A DNA stretch of 36,937 nucleotides from Verrucomicrobiota bacterium. Its GTDB lineage: Bacteria; Verrucomicrobiota; Verrucomicrobiia; Limisphaerales; JAKPVM01. The position numbers were made by a program, and so were the translations under genes. The notes beneath the pieces were generated by a model, which was given only the letters and a program-made list of their open reading frames with translations, had not been told where the DNA came from and ran no database searches. Below, piece by piece: positions 1-8,231 of the stretch. The stretch lies in the NCBI GenBank assembly GCA_029572555.1, contig JAKPVM010000274.1, forward strand, positions 1-36,937, read 5' to 3'. Each line of letters starts with the position of its first letter. The stretch's first letter is position 1.

Positions 1-356
1 TTCAAATCTAACCTCCAACAGGAGGTGACAGAGCCATTATTATGGTTCTCAATTATCGCTCTGACACCCCTAACGGGGTTTTCCTCTGTGTTAATGTCTA
101 TGCTATAATCCTGCCACTCCTTGCGGAGTTTCAAAATGCCAGCAAGAATGCTGGCATCACAAAAGAACCTCGTAAGAGGTGGCATTATTATAGCAAACGG
201 AATACAAAAACATCATAAACCGCCCAAAGCGGTGACAGAGCCATTATTAGGGTTCTCAATTATCGCTCTGACACCCCTAACGGGGTTTTCCTCTGTGTTA
301 ATTTCAATGCTATAATTCTGCCACTCCTTATGGAGTTTTATAATGTCAGCCTTCGG
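1..356. repeat. Cluster of short palindromes containing an imperfect direct duplication (24-131 and 231-338)
   Basis: Ungapped 108-bp repeat at 207-bp offset with about 6 mismatches; embedded hairpins such as CCTCcaacaGAGG, CCCCtaacGGGG, ACTCCttgcGGAGT, GCCAGCaagaatGCTGGC, CCTCgtaaGAGG, CCGCccaaaGCGG, TCAGCcttcGGCTGA. Confidence 0.85.
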
Positions 357-542
357 CTGATTGATATTTTACGGACAAAATGTTTTTCGCAATATTAATT
401 GTCAGAGTTATAGATATATATTTTTAATATTGTATGCTAATGATTCAAATAAAAAATAATCCAGCACTTTTTATTTTGTTGTGGGATGGCTGTGAAAATA
501 TTTTGCTTTTCTTAATCTCAAACTTTCTTTATATAAAGATTT

Positions 543-1586
543 ATGAAAAGCCAGAATTGCGATTATAAATTTTGTTTTGGACCCTGGAATCTAAGCGAAG
601 GCTCAGACCCTTACGGTCCCCCAACAAGGCCTACACAAAGCTTTGAGTGGAAATTACGACAGCTTAAAGAAAACGGCTTTGACGCGATGATGTTTCACGA
701 CGATGATGCCGTTCCTGATATTGACAATAAACCCTACCAACAAATTTTAAGAGAAGCAAAAGAGTTAAGAAAATGGTTGAATGACGTCGGTGTTGCGGCT
801 GAAATGGTTGCGCCTCGCCTCTGGTTTAGCCCGATGACTATTGATGGCGGATTCACAAGCAACGACGCAAAGTGCCGAAAATACGCTATTGACCGTTCGC
901 TCAGAACAATTGACATAGCGCGCATTCTTGGAACAAACTTAATTGTATTATGGCTTGCCCGTGAAGGCAGTTATATTAGGGAATCAAAGAATGCGAGAAA
1001 ATGTGTCGATTACCTCGTTCAAGCCTTAAATAAAATGCTCGCTTATGACAGGCGCATACGGATTGCTATCGAACCAAAACCTAACGAACCAATGGATATT
1101 GCCTATGTGCCGACAATTGGACACGCACTTGCCCTTGCCATATTAACCTCAGACCCCAAACGAGTTGGATGTCTGATTGAATCAGCGCACGCAATCCTTG
1201 CCGGTCTTGACCCTGCGGATGAAATTGATTTTGCCTGCAGTTTTGAGAAACTCTGGTCTCTTCATTTGAATGATCAGAACGGACTAAAGTTTGACCAGGA
1301 TAAACCATTTGGCAGCGTGAATTTACGTTCTGCGTTCAATCAGGTGCGAGCGCTTGAACGAAACGGTTATGGCAAAAAAGGCGAATATGTCTGCTTTGAT
1401 GTTCACCCATACAGAACTACAAAACCAGAAAATTGGGCTGAGCATTTAATTAACAGTCGTAAAACTTTCTTAAAGCTTGTTCAAAAAGCAAGGTCGTTTG
1501 ATGAATCTGCGGCTCAAAAATTAATTGCCCAACGGAATTATCAAGCGCTTGAACAAATGGTAATTGACCATTTGCTTGGAAATTAA
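543..1586 (+). CDS. Xylose isomerase-like TIM-barrel sugar isomerase
   Basis: 347 aa; motifs resembling class I xylose isomerase: FHDDD, IAIEPKPNEP, GHALA, ESAHAILAGLDP, HLNDQNGLKFDQDKPFGS. Confidence 0.82.
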   Translation: MKSQNCDYKFCFGPWNLSEGSDPYGPPTRPTQSFEWKLRQLKENGFDAMMFHDDDAVPDIDNKPYQQILREAKELRKWLNDVGVAAEMVAPRLWFSPMTIDGGFTSNDAKCRKYAIDRSLRTIDIARILGTNLIVLWLAREGSYIRESKNARKCVDYLVQALNKMLAYDRRIRIAIEPKPNEPMDIAYVPTIGHALALAILTSDPKRVGCLIESAHAILAGLDPADEIDFACSFEKLWSLHLNDQNGLKFDQDKPFGSVNLRSAFNQVRALERNGYGKKGEYVCFDVHPYRTTKPENWAEHLINSRKTFLKLVQKARSFDESAAQKLIAQRNYQALEQMVIDHLLGN

Positions 1587-1618
1587 AGCCTGTGATTTTC
1601 AAAAAATGTCTGTAAGAA

Positions 1619-3157
1619 ATGAAGATTAAAGTTGGTGCTTTGATGTCGCGTTGTGGAGTGAAGTTTGGCACAAGCGGGGCGCGTGGACTTTCTGAAGATA
1701 TCACTGATTTTGTTGCTTATGTATACACTCTCGGGTTTTTATCCTATTTGGAATCAATAGGAGAATTGCCCTCATCAAATTTGTCCACTGCTTATGCTGC
1801 AAACGATAAGTCGTCCTTATTTCAACTGCGGACAATTGCGGTTGCGGGTGATTTAAGACCAAGCACAGATAGGATTGCTTATGCAATTTGCCGCGCAATT
1901 GAGGACTATAAATGCAAACCAATTTATTGCGGGAAAATTCCGTCGCCTGCACTCGCGCTTTTTGGATTTCAAAATTCTATCCCATCTATAATGGTTACGG
2001 GAAGTCATATCCCTGCGGATAGAAACGGTATAAAATTTAATAAAAAAGATGCCGAACTTTTGAAAGATGATGAAGAAGGTATCAGACAACAGATAGTAGA
2101 AATTGATGATTCAATCTTTGATTCAAGCGGTTTTTTAAAGGATGCAACAAGACTCTTAAACAAAATAAATCCAGAGGCGCGAATTAATTATATAAACCGT
2201 TATGTGGAGTTTTTTGGGGAAAACTCGCTCAGTTCAATGCGCATCGGTGTTTACCAACACTCATCAGTTAGTAGAGATATCTTGATTGAAGTGTTAAAAC
2301 GTCTTGGCGCTAATGTTACTCCGCTCGGTTTTTCAGACCAGTTCATACCTGTTGATACTGAGGCGATTAGACAAACTGACATTGAACTGGCAAAAAAATG
2401 GGCAAGTGAATATAAGTTCGATTCTATTGTTTCAACTGACGGAGATGGCGATAGGCCACTTATTAGCGATGAATATGGTAACTGGATTAAAGGCGATATT
2501 GTCGGGCTTTTATGCGCAAAATACCTTCAAGTAGATTCAATAAGCGTGCCTATAAGCTGCAACACTGCTATTGAAAAATGCGGATATTTTGCTGAAGTAA
2601 AAAGAACAAAAATCGGTTCTCCTTATGTAATTTCATCAATGCAAGAAGCAACTGAAAAGGGCAGGCAAATTGTCGCTGGGTTTGAGGCAAACGGCGGATT
2701 TTTGCTCCAGACAAAAGTTGTAAAAAATGGCAAAACGCTTTTACCATTGCCCACACGCGATGCCCTGCTACCTATATTATCAATACTCATTTTATCAAAG
2801 ATTTCAGGAAAAAAAATCTCTGCGCTTCTCTCAGAATTACCTGCCAGATATACAGCCAGCGATAGATTAGCAAATTATGAACAGAACCGTTCACGCGCAA
2901 TTCTTGAGAAGTTCAGTTCTGATAACGAAGAAAAAAATTTAAAGGAGTTTGAAAAATATTTTGGAATTGTCTGCGGAAAGCCTGTTAGTATAAATCGTTT
3001 AGATGGCATTCGTGTAACGTTTGAAAATGGAGAGATAATTCATCTCAGACCTTCCGGGAATGCCCCTGAATTTAGATGTTATACTGAATCAGATTCACAA
3101 GACAGCGCAATTGAAATCAACCAGCAATGTTTAGAAATCATTAAAAACATCAAATAA
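1619..3157 (+). CDS. Phosphoglucomutase/phosphomannomutase family (alpha-D-phosphohexomutase); start may be 1649
   Basis: FGTSGARG N-terminus, phosphoserine motif VTGSHIPADRNGIKF, metal motif STDGDGDRPL, GFEANGGF, and C-terminal RPSGNAPEFRCYTES. Confidence 0.93.
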   Translation: MKIKVGALMSRCGVKFGTSGARGLSEDITDFVAYVYTLGFLSYLESIGELPSSNLSTAYAANDKSSLFQLRTIAVAGDLRPSTDRIAYAICRAIEDYKCKPIYCGKIPSPALALFGFQNSIPSIMVTGSHIPADRNGIKFNKKDAELLKDDEEGIRQQIVEIDDSIFDSSGFLKDATRLLNKINPEARINYINRYVEFFGENSLSSMRIGVYQHSSVSRDILIEVLKRLGANVTPLGFSDQFIPVDTEAIRQTDIELAKKWASEYKFDSIVSTDGDGDRPLISDEYGNWIKGDIVGLLCAKYLQVDSISVPISCNTAIEKCGYFAEVKRTKIGSPYVISSMQEATEKGRQIVAGFEANGGFLLQTKVVKNGKTLLPLPTRDALLPILSILILSKISGKKISALLSELPARYTASDRLANYEQNRSRAILEKFSSDNEEKNLKEFEKYFGIVCGKPVSINRLDGIRVTFENGEIIHLRPSGNAPEFRCYTESDSQDSAIEINQQCLEIIKNIK

Positions 3158-3187
3158 CTTCTACAATTAATCCTTTTAAATTGACGC

Positions 3188-3213
3188 ATTAAATAAAAGG
3201 TGGTTTATTTAAT
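3188..3213. promoter_or_regulatory. Perfect 10-bp inverted repeat attaaataaa-aggtgg-tttatttaat upstream of the HPF/sigma-like fusion
   Basis: Seen directly in the intergenic gap; function (operator or hairpin) not determined. Confidence 0.4.
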
Positions 3214-3315
3214 CAGATATGGTTAAAGGCCATTGCAATTTTAATAAACCGTTTGAGGGGCATTGGTCGCACCTGAAGGCAGAAAATCATCTTTTATTTC
3301 TTACTTTTACACATT

Positions 3316-4368
3316 ATGGAAAACAAAATTTACCTACCGTGGAACCTTGCAACCCGGCAATTTCGTGCACACGAGCAACTAAAGGACTGGGTTCAACGGG
3401 AGATTACTAAACTTGAACGGCACCTTGTAAATTTTCCACATGAGCAGGTGCATCTCCATGTTCTTGTGGAAATGCATAAGTCCAGTAAAAACTTTACCGC
3501 AAGTCTGACTTTGCGCCTTCCTTCAAATTTATTAAACGCAAAATGTCTTGATGACGACCCAATTTCTGCAATCTCCGGCGCAATGAAGTCGTTAATAAAA
3601 GAAGTTGATCGTTTTAAATCAGAACTAAGACATACTAAAGATAGAAGAAGGTTCAGACAAAAAATTGAGGAGACCGGAACAAAACCAATTGCCTTTGCCC
3701 CTGAACCGTTGCCAGAAGAAAAAGCCCCGAAAGATTTGGGTCAGCTTCTTGCACAGGTAATAGAAGATAACTATGACAGAATCTTTGATTACGTAAAAAG
3801 ACAGATAGAACACCTTGAAATTAACGGAGAAATCCCTAAAGGCTCTGTTGATCCTGAAGCTGCGCTTGATGAAGCAATCAATACTACCCTTGCATCAGTG
3901 GATAAAAAACCGGAAAATATCGGCTTTATTCAGTGGTTATATCAAATGATTAATTCCGAAATTGAGCGGAGACGTAAATTGTTTAAAAGACAAAAATCAA
4001 CTACCATTTCTTTTGATGAATTTGAAGAAGCAATTAGTGAACCTGTGGATGTGGCGCCACTTATTGAATCAATGTTGAATGAAATACCACTGGACGAACA
4101 CACAATCCAATCTAAATCTTACCTATCGTCTCCGGTTTCTGCCCCAGACGAAGCCCTTGCAGAAAAAGAGTTTGTGGATACCTTGATTGAAAGTTCAAAA
4201 CATTGGGACAAAAACCAACGCGATGTGTTTGACCTTTATTTTATAGAAGGTTTTAACGAAAAAGATTGCGCTATGATTCTAAAGTTGCCACCAGAAGAGA
4301 TAAAAAATGCGATCCAAAAAATACACGAAATAATAAGAGAAAAAATCATTGAGGAATCTTTTCGGTAA
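3316..4368 (+). CDS. HPF/RaiA (ribosomal S30AE)-like domain fused to sigma-70-like region 2 and region 4 segments
   Basis: N-term ATRQFRAHEQLKDWVQREITKLERHL...VHLHVLVEMHKSSKNFTASLTLRLPSNLLNAK...DDPISAISGAMKSLIKEVDRFKSEL is HPF-like; C-term FVDTLIESSKHWDKNQRDVFDLYFIEGFNEKDCAMILKLPPEEIKNAIQKIHEIIREKI is sigma region 4-like HTH; middle DEAINTTLASVDKKPENIGFIQWLYQMINSEIERRRK is region 2-like. Confidence 0.75.
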   Translation: MENKIYLPWNLATRQFRAHEQLKDWVQREITKLERHLVNFPHEQVHLHVLVEMHKSSKNFTASLTLRLPSNLLNAKCLDDDPISAISGAMKSLIKEVDRFKSELRHTKDRRRFRQKIEETGTKPIAFAPEPLPEEKAPKDLGQLLAQVIEDNYDRIFDYVKRQIEHLEINGEIPKGSVDPEAALDEAINTTLASVDKKPENIGFIQWLYQMINSEIERRRKLFKRQKSTTISFDEFEEAISEPVDVAPLIESMLNEIPLDEHTIQSKSYLSSPVSAPDEALAEKEFVDTLIESSKHWDKNQRDVFDLYFIEGFNEKDCAMILKLPPEEIKNAIQKIHEIIREKIIEESFR

Positions 4369-4406
4369 AAAAGATTAATATTCACATTTGTGGATAGATT
4401 ATCCGT

Positions 4407-4480
4407 AATTCTAATCTGAAATTGCAATAGGCATATCAAATTCCTGAAATTAGAATTGTCAGTAAGGATGTTGGCATCAT
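4407..4480. repeat. Intergenic inverted repeat (aattctaat...attagaatt) followed by a degenerate copy of the left-edge repeat motif
   Basis: tgtcagtaaggatgttggcatca at about 4458-4480 resembles tgccagcaagaatgctggcatca in the 1-356 cluster. Confidence 0.5.
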
Positions 4481-4512
4481 TTTTATTTTTTGTCCTCCAA
4501 AATCCTAATAAC

Positions 4513-6024
4513 TTATTCAATCAATTCTCTCTTGATTTTTATTTCTGGTGGCCAGGAACGTTTAAAGCCTTCGCCTTGAAGTTTTCTTGTGGCATCAATT
4601 CCGAGTTTTGTCCCGACGCCGATAATATCGGTTGCGTGGTCAAGCACATCAGCCGGTCCTTTTGTAAATACGCAATCCCGTTGTGGGTCAGTGTTTGAAC
4701 ATAATTTAAAAAGCACCTCGCTTGTGTTGTTGACATCAACATCATCATCAACAATCACAATATATTTCGTAAACATCATCTGCCCCATCCCCCACAGCCC
4801 ATACATAATTTTATAAGCCTGCATTGGATAGGTCTTTTTTATGCTTGCAAAAAGAAGGTTGTGAAAAACGCCTTCCGCGGGCAAAGCAATGTCGACAAGT
4901 TCAGGAAAAGTCATCTTTAATACAGGAAGAAATATCTTTAACGAGGCGTTGCCAAGATAAAAATCTTCCATCGGCGGTTTCCCAACAATTGTTGCGGGAT
5001 AAACAGCAGTTTTTCTATGTGTAATTGCTGTAACGTGGAAAACCGGATAAGGCTCGGGCATTGTGTAAAAGCCAGTATGGTCGCCAAACGGTCCCTCTTC
5101 CCTTAGTGGTTCTTGCGGGTCAATGTATCCTTCAATTACAAAATCTGCATTTGCAGGCACTTCAATGTCATTTGTCTCGCACTTAACAAGTTCAACTGGC
5201 TTTTTTCTTAAAAACCCAGCAAGCAAATATTCGTCCATTCCATCAGGCAGCGGCGCGCTTGCGCAAAATGGAAACACAGGGTCGCCGCCTAAAAAAACAC
5301 TCACTGGCATTCTCTCTCCTTTTTCGAAATATCGTCTCCCGTGTCTTGCGCCAACCTTTTGCATCTGCCAATGCATTCCTGTTGTCTGGCTGTCATAAAC
5401 CTGCATCCTATACATCCCAATATTCCGTTCGCCACTATCCGGGTCTTTTGTTACGACACAAGGAAGCGTAATAAATCGTCCTGCGTCTAATTGCCAGCAT
5501 TTCAAGATTGGTATATTCAATAAAGTTGGAAAATTTCCGACCTCGTTTAACTGTTCAAGTTCAGAAATTGATGGGGCTTTTTGCCATGGTTCAGTTCTCC
5601 TTGTTTGCGGTTCAAACTTATGAACGACCTCTTTACATTGCCCGTCTTTGACAAATTTAGGTTTGCAATTTCTAAGGCTTAAAAGATTGGATAACAATTT
5701 TATTGCGTCTTTAAAATCTACTGGCGGTTTAATCTTTAAAATACCATCTAATTCTCTCGCCACAGAGTCCACAGAATCAACACCCAATGCAATTGCCATT
5801 CTGCTCCAGGAGCCCATTGTATTGATTGCAACAGGAAACGGAGATTGCTCGCCATTGATGGTCGGTTTTTCAATCAACAGCGCCTTGCCGCCACCGGGTT
5901 TTTTCATCTCGATATTTGCGGCTGCGGTGATTTCAAGTTCAGTGGCAAGTTGTTGGCTCACCCTCTTGAGTTCATCTCGTCCCTCAAGTTCATCTAAAAA
6001 TTTACGGAAGGATTCAAACGCCAT
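4513..6024 (-). CDS. ubiD: UbiD family (prenylated-FMN) decarboxylase
   Basis: 503 aa; FRKFLDELEGRDELKRVSQQLATELEITAAA, REEGPFGDHTGFY, KYIVIVDDDVDVNN, GTKLGIDATRKLQGEGFKRSWP closely resemble UbiD. Confidence 0.92.
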   Translation of the reverse strand: MAFESFRKFLDELEGRDELKRVSQQLATELEITAAANIEMKKPGGGKALLIEKPTINGEQSPFPVAINTMGSWSRMAIALGVDSVDSVARELDGILKIKPPVDFKDAIKLLSNLLSLRNCKPKFVKDGQCKEVVHKFEPQTRRTEPWQKAPSISELEQLNEVGNFPTLLNIPILKCWQLDAGRFITLPCVVTKDPDSGERNIGMYRMQVYDSQTTGMHWQMQKVGARHGRRYFEKGERMPVSVFLGGDPVFPFCASAPLPDGMDEYLLAGFLRKKPVELVKCETNDIEVPANADFVIEGYIDPQEPLREEGPFGDHTGFYTMPEPYPVFHVTAITHRKTAVYPATIVGKPPMEDFYLGNASLKIFLPVLKMTFPELVDIALPAEGVFHNLLFASIKKTYPMQAYKIMYGLWGMGQMMFTKYIVIVDDDVDVNNTSEVLFKLCSNTDPQRDCVFTKGPADVLDHATDIIGVGTKLGIDATRKLQGEGFKRSWPPEIKIKRELIE

Positions 6025-6061
6025 AAACTATTTTTCGCATAATAATGTTTAATCTGCAATT

Positions 6062-6427
6062 CTATCTCTCAAGAATAATTACATCGCCGGGTTCCAACGG
6101 CAAATCTTCCCCTGCTGTAAAAAAGTCGCTTGCCTTTATCTTATAAGATTCTTCGCCGCGAGTAATTGTAATATATTTAGGGTCTCGAATCCCGCGCCAG
6201 CGAGCAGCAATCAGAGCCTTTGCAAGCGTCATATCTTTTGTGTAAGGAATAACCGAATTCATCACGTCCCCTTTAACAGTTATGATTTGCTGTTGCGATT
6301 GAGATTTTGCAGCTATCTGCCCCTGCATAAACGTCTCGCTTGCCTTCTTATTCGCTGCAGAACGGGTAGTGCAAGAAGCCATCACGACCAAAACTAAACA
6401 GAGCCCTATATACTTTAAGTTGCTCAT
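6062..6427 (-). CDS. Small lipoprotein with SLBB-like soluble-ligand-binding domain
   Basis: Lipobox LVVMASCT; ITVKGDVMNSVIPYTKDMTLAKALIAA...DLPLEPGDVIILER resembles SLBB/polysaccharide-export type sequence. Confidence 0.65.
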   Translation of the reverse strand: MSNLKYIGLCLVLVVMASCTTRSAANKKASETFMQGQIAAKSQSQQQIITVKGDVMNSVIPYTKDMTLAKALIAARWRGIRDPKYITITRGEESYKIKASDFFTAGEDLPLEPGDVIILER

Positions 6428-6546
6428 TCCATATCTATTTTATTTCAATTTTAACTATAATATAAATCACTATCTCATTGAACAATTTTTATCTTTTAAA
6501 TCTTTTCAAATATAGAAGTTTTGTGGTAAATTTAAATCTAAATGGT

Positions 6547-6634
6547 GCCGGTGTGATGGAATGGCAGACATACAGGACTTAAAATCCTGGGGCTATAAAA
6601 AGCCGTGCGGGTTCGAGTCCCGCCTCCGGCACCA
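6547..6634 (+). tRNA. tRNA-Leu (UAA)
   Basis: Acceptor GCCGGTG/CTCCGGC with encoded CCA, anticodon loop CTTAAAA in stem CAGGA/TCCTG, long variable arm, TPsiC GGTTCGAGTCC. Confidence 0.95.
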
Positions 6635-6710
6635 ATTTGGTTTAAAAATAGATTTTGATTGTTAGTAAGATAATTATACTTTGTTAATTCCAACCAAGAC
6701 TACTTGGACA

Positions 6711-7500
6711 TCAGTAACTTATGTTTCGAAAATTAAGATCATTTTGTATCAATTCGTATTCAATATATTTTAAAGGTATGCAATTTTTATTCTTCTTATT
6801 AAACTTCTCAAAACTTTCTAAAATTTTTCTGTAATTTTCCGATGATTTATTTTTTATTTTTTTAGAAATTAAAACTGGTTGTATATCGCTTATTCTATTG
6901 GGAATATAATATTGTTCTAACCAATCAACATATCTTTGAATCTGAATAATATTGTCGGTGCTTGCCTCAACAGATTTTAGTTCAACAGGTAAAACAATTT
7001 TTATATCACCTTTAACTAAAGAAAGCATTACATCTATCCTTTGCATTCCCACACCGCAAGAAACCTCATTCCCTAACCACTCAAAAGTTAAACCATTAAG
7101 TAAATTCTCATCTAAACTTTTATTAGTTCCTCTACCAATATTTTGGATAACATACGCCTGTAAATGAGTTTCAAAGGCTTTTTTATCTCCGTATTTTTTA
7201 ATCAACCTTGGAAGAATGTTTATTTTCTCTTTTCTCCCCGTGGTTAATAATTTTATATGCCAACGAAAAAACAGGATCGTCAAATCTTCCTATTCTTTTT
7301 AATTTTAATCCTTCTGATATGATTGTTTTAGGTGCATTTTTGAAATACTCCCTATATACACTAAAGGAGATTTCACTATTTTGAATAAGAAAATCTCCTA
7401 TTTCACCAAATTCTTTTTGTACAATATTAAGAACTTTTAAGCAAATTTCTTCATTCAGGTTTGTGAAAGACGTTATTTCTTGACTATCAATTATCATCAT
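6711..7500 (-). pseudogene. Putative PD-(D/E)XK restriction-type endonuclease split into two ORFs by an apparent +1 frameshift (7198-7500 and 6711-7283)
   Basis: Frame 1 (...SLAYKIINHG) reads naturally into frame 2 (RKEKINILPRLIKKYG...); nuclease-like QRIDVMLSL...IVLPVELKSVEAS in the downstream part; overlap lies at a G4 run (CCCC at 7236-7239). Confidence 0.6.
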
Positions 7501-8231
7501 AAATACCTCTTGCTTATTGCGAGATTATAGTCGTTCTCAACTTGTTCATAGGTGGCAAATTCACATTTATCATTTAGTACTTTAAAAGCGCACTTGTCCA
7601 GTTCTTTCCTAAATTTTTCTTCTCTATTTTCAAATGAAACGCAGCAAAAAATTGTTCTAAAATCTTGTAACTCTACAAACTTAACAAATGCATTCCTAAA
7701 ATTGGTAGAATGTTCTACTTCAAATATTTTTAATGGAAATTTTCTTTTATTAAACCAAATTACATCAAAATATCTCACTGTTTCATTGATAATATTCTCA
7801 TAAGTAAACATAGGAACATCAGAAAGCGTAGCTAAACTTCCGAGTGTTTTATTATCAAAAATCCAATTCTTATCATTAGTATAAGTATCCTCAACTTCAT
7901 CTCTGCTATTTCCAATTTCAATTAACATTCCTTGAATTTTTGCGTGTAGCCGTTCCCTCTTATCAGATTCTGTTTTAGGTGGAACTATCTTTGGTAGTTT
8001 ATCAAGATATTTTGTTAATGCATAAACTCCTAAACCTATTCTTGTAAATCGTTGTTTGTCTCTTTGAACTCTCTCCTGAATAGTCTTTTCTGGAGTCAAT
8101 CCACGAATATTTTTTCTGTCTTTGTATTTCCAAATATTTTTATAAATAAGTTTCAATGGCGCAAAGTATCCATTATTTAACATTACTTGCTCAATTGCAT
8201 CGGAATATGTTAAATTATTATTTTGCTGCAT
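7497..8231 (-). CDS. Putative restriction endonuclease with N-terminal HARE-HTH-like domain
   Basis: TYSDAIEQVMLNNGYFAPLKLIYKNIWKY...RFTRIGLGVYALT resembles HARE-HTH; RYFDVIWFNKRKFPLKIFEVEHS resembles a PD-(D/E)XK core; ATGA overlap with downstream ORF. Confidence 0.65.
   Translation of the reverse strand: MQQNNNLTYSDAIEQVMLNNGYFAPLKLIYKNIWKYKDRKNIRGLTPEKTIQERVQRDKQRFTRIGLGVYALTKYLDKLPKIVPPKTESDKRERLHAKIQGMLIEIGNSRDEVEDTYTNDKNWIFDNKTLGSLATLSDVPMFTYENIINETVRYFDVIWFNKRKFPLKIFEVEHSTNFRNAFVKFVELQDFRTIFCCVSFENREEKFRKELDKCAFKVLNDKCEFATYEQVENDYNLAISKRYL

Noticed and set aside
121-315. 64-aa ORF
   Set aside because: Lies entirely inside the hairpin repeat cluster; the translation follows repeat units and has no family resemblance.
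1-356. Possible CRISPR array
   Set aside because: Only two long repeat copies, made of many different hairpins, with no regular repeat-spacer periodicity and no cas genes in the window.
4236-4520. 94-aa minus-strand ORF
   Set aside because: Antisense to the end of the HPF/sigma-like gene and covering the intergenic inverted repeat; low-complexity hydrophobic translation.
5648-6052. 134-aa plus-strand ORF
   Set aside because: Fully antisense to the well-supported ubiD gene.
7236-7239. Phase-variable homopolymer
   Set aside because: The run is only four nucleotides, short for slippage-driven phase variation; kept as a frameshift observation only.
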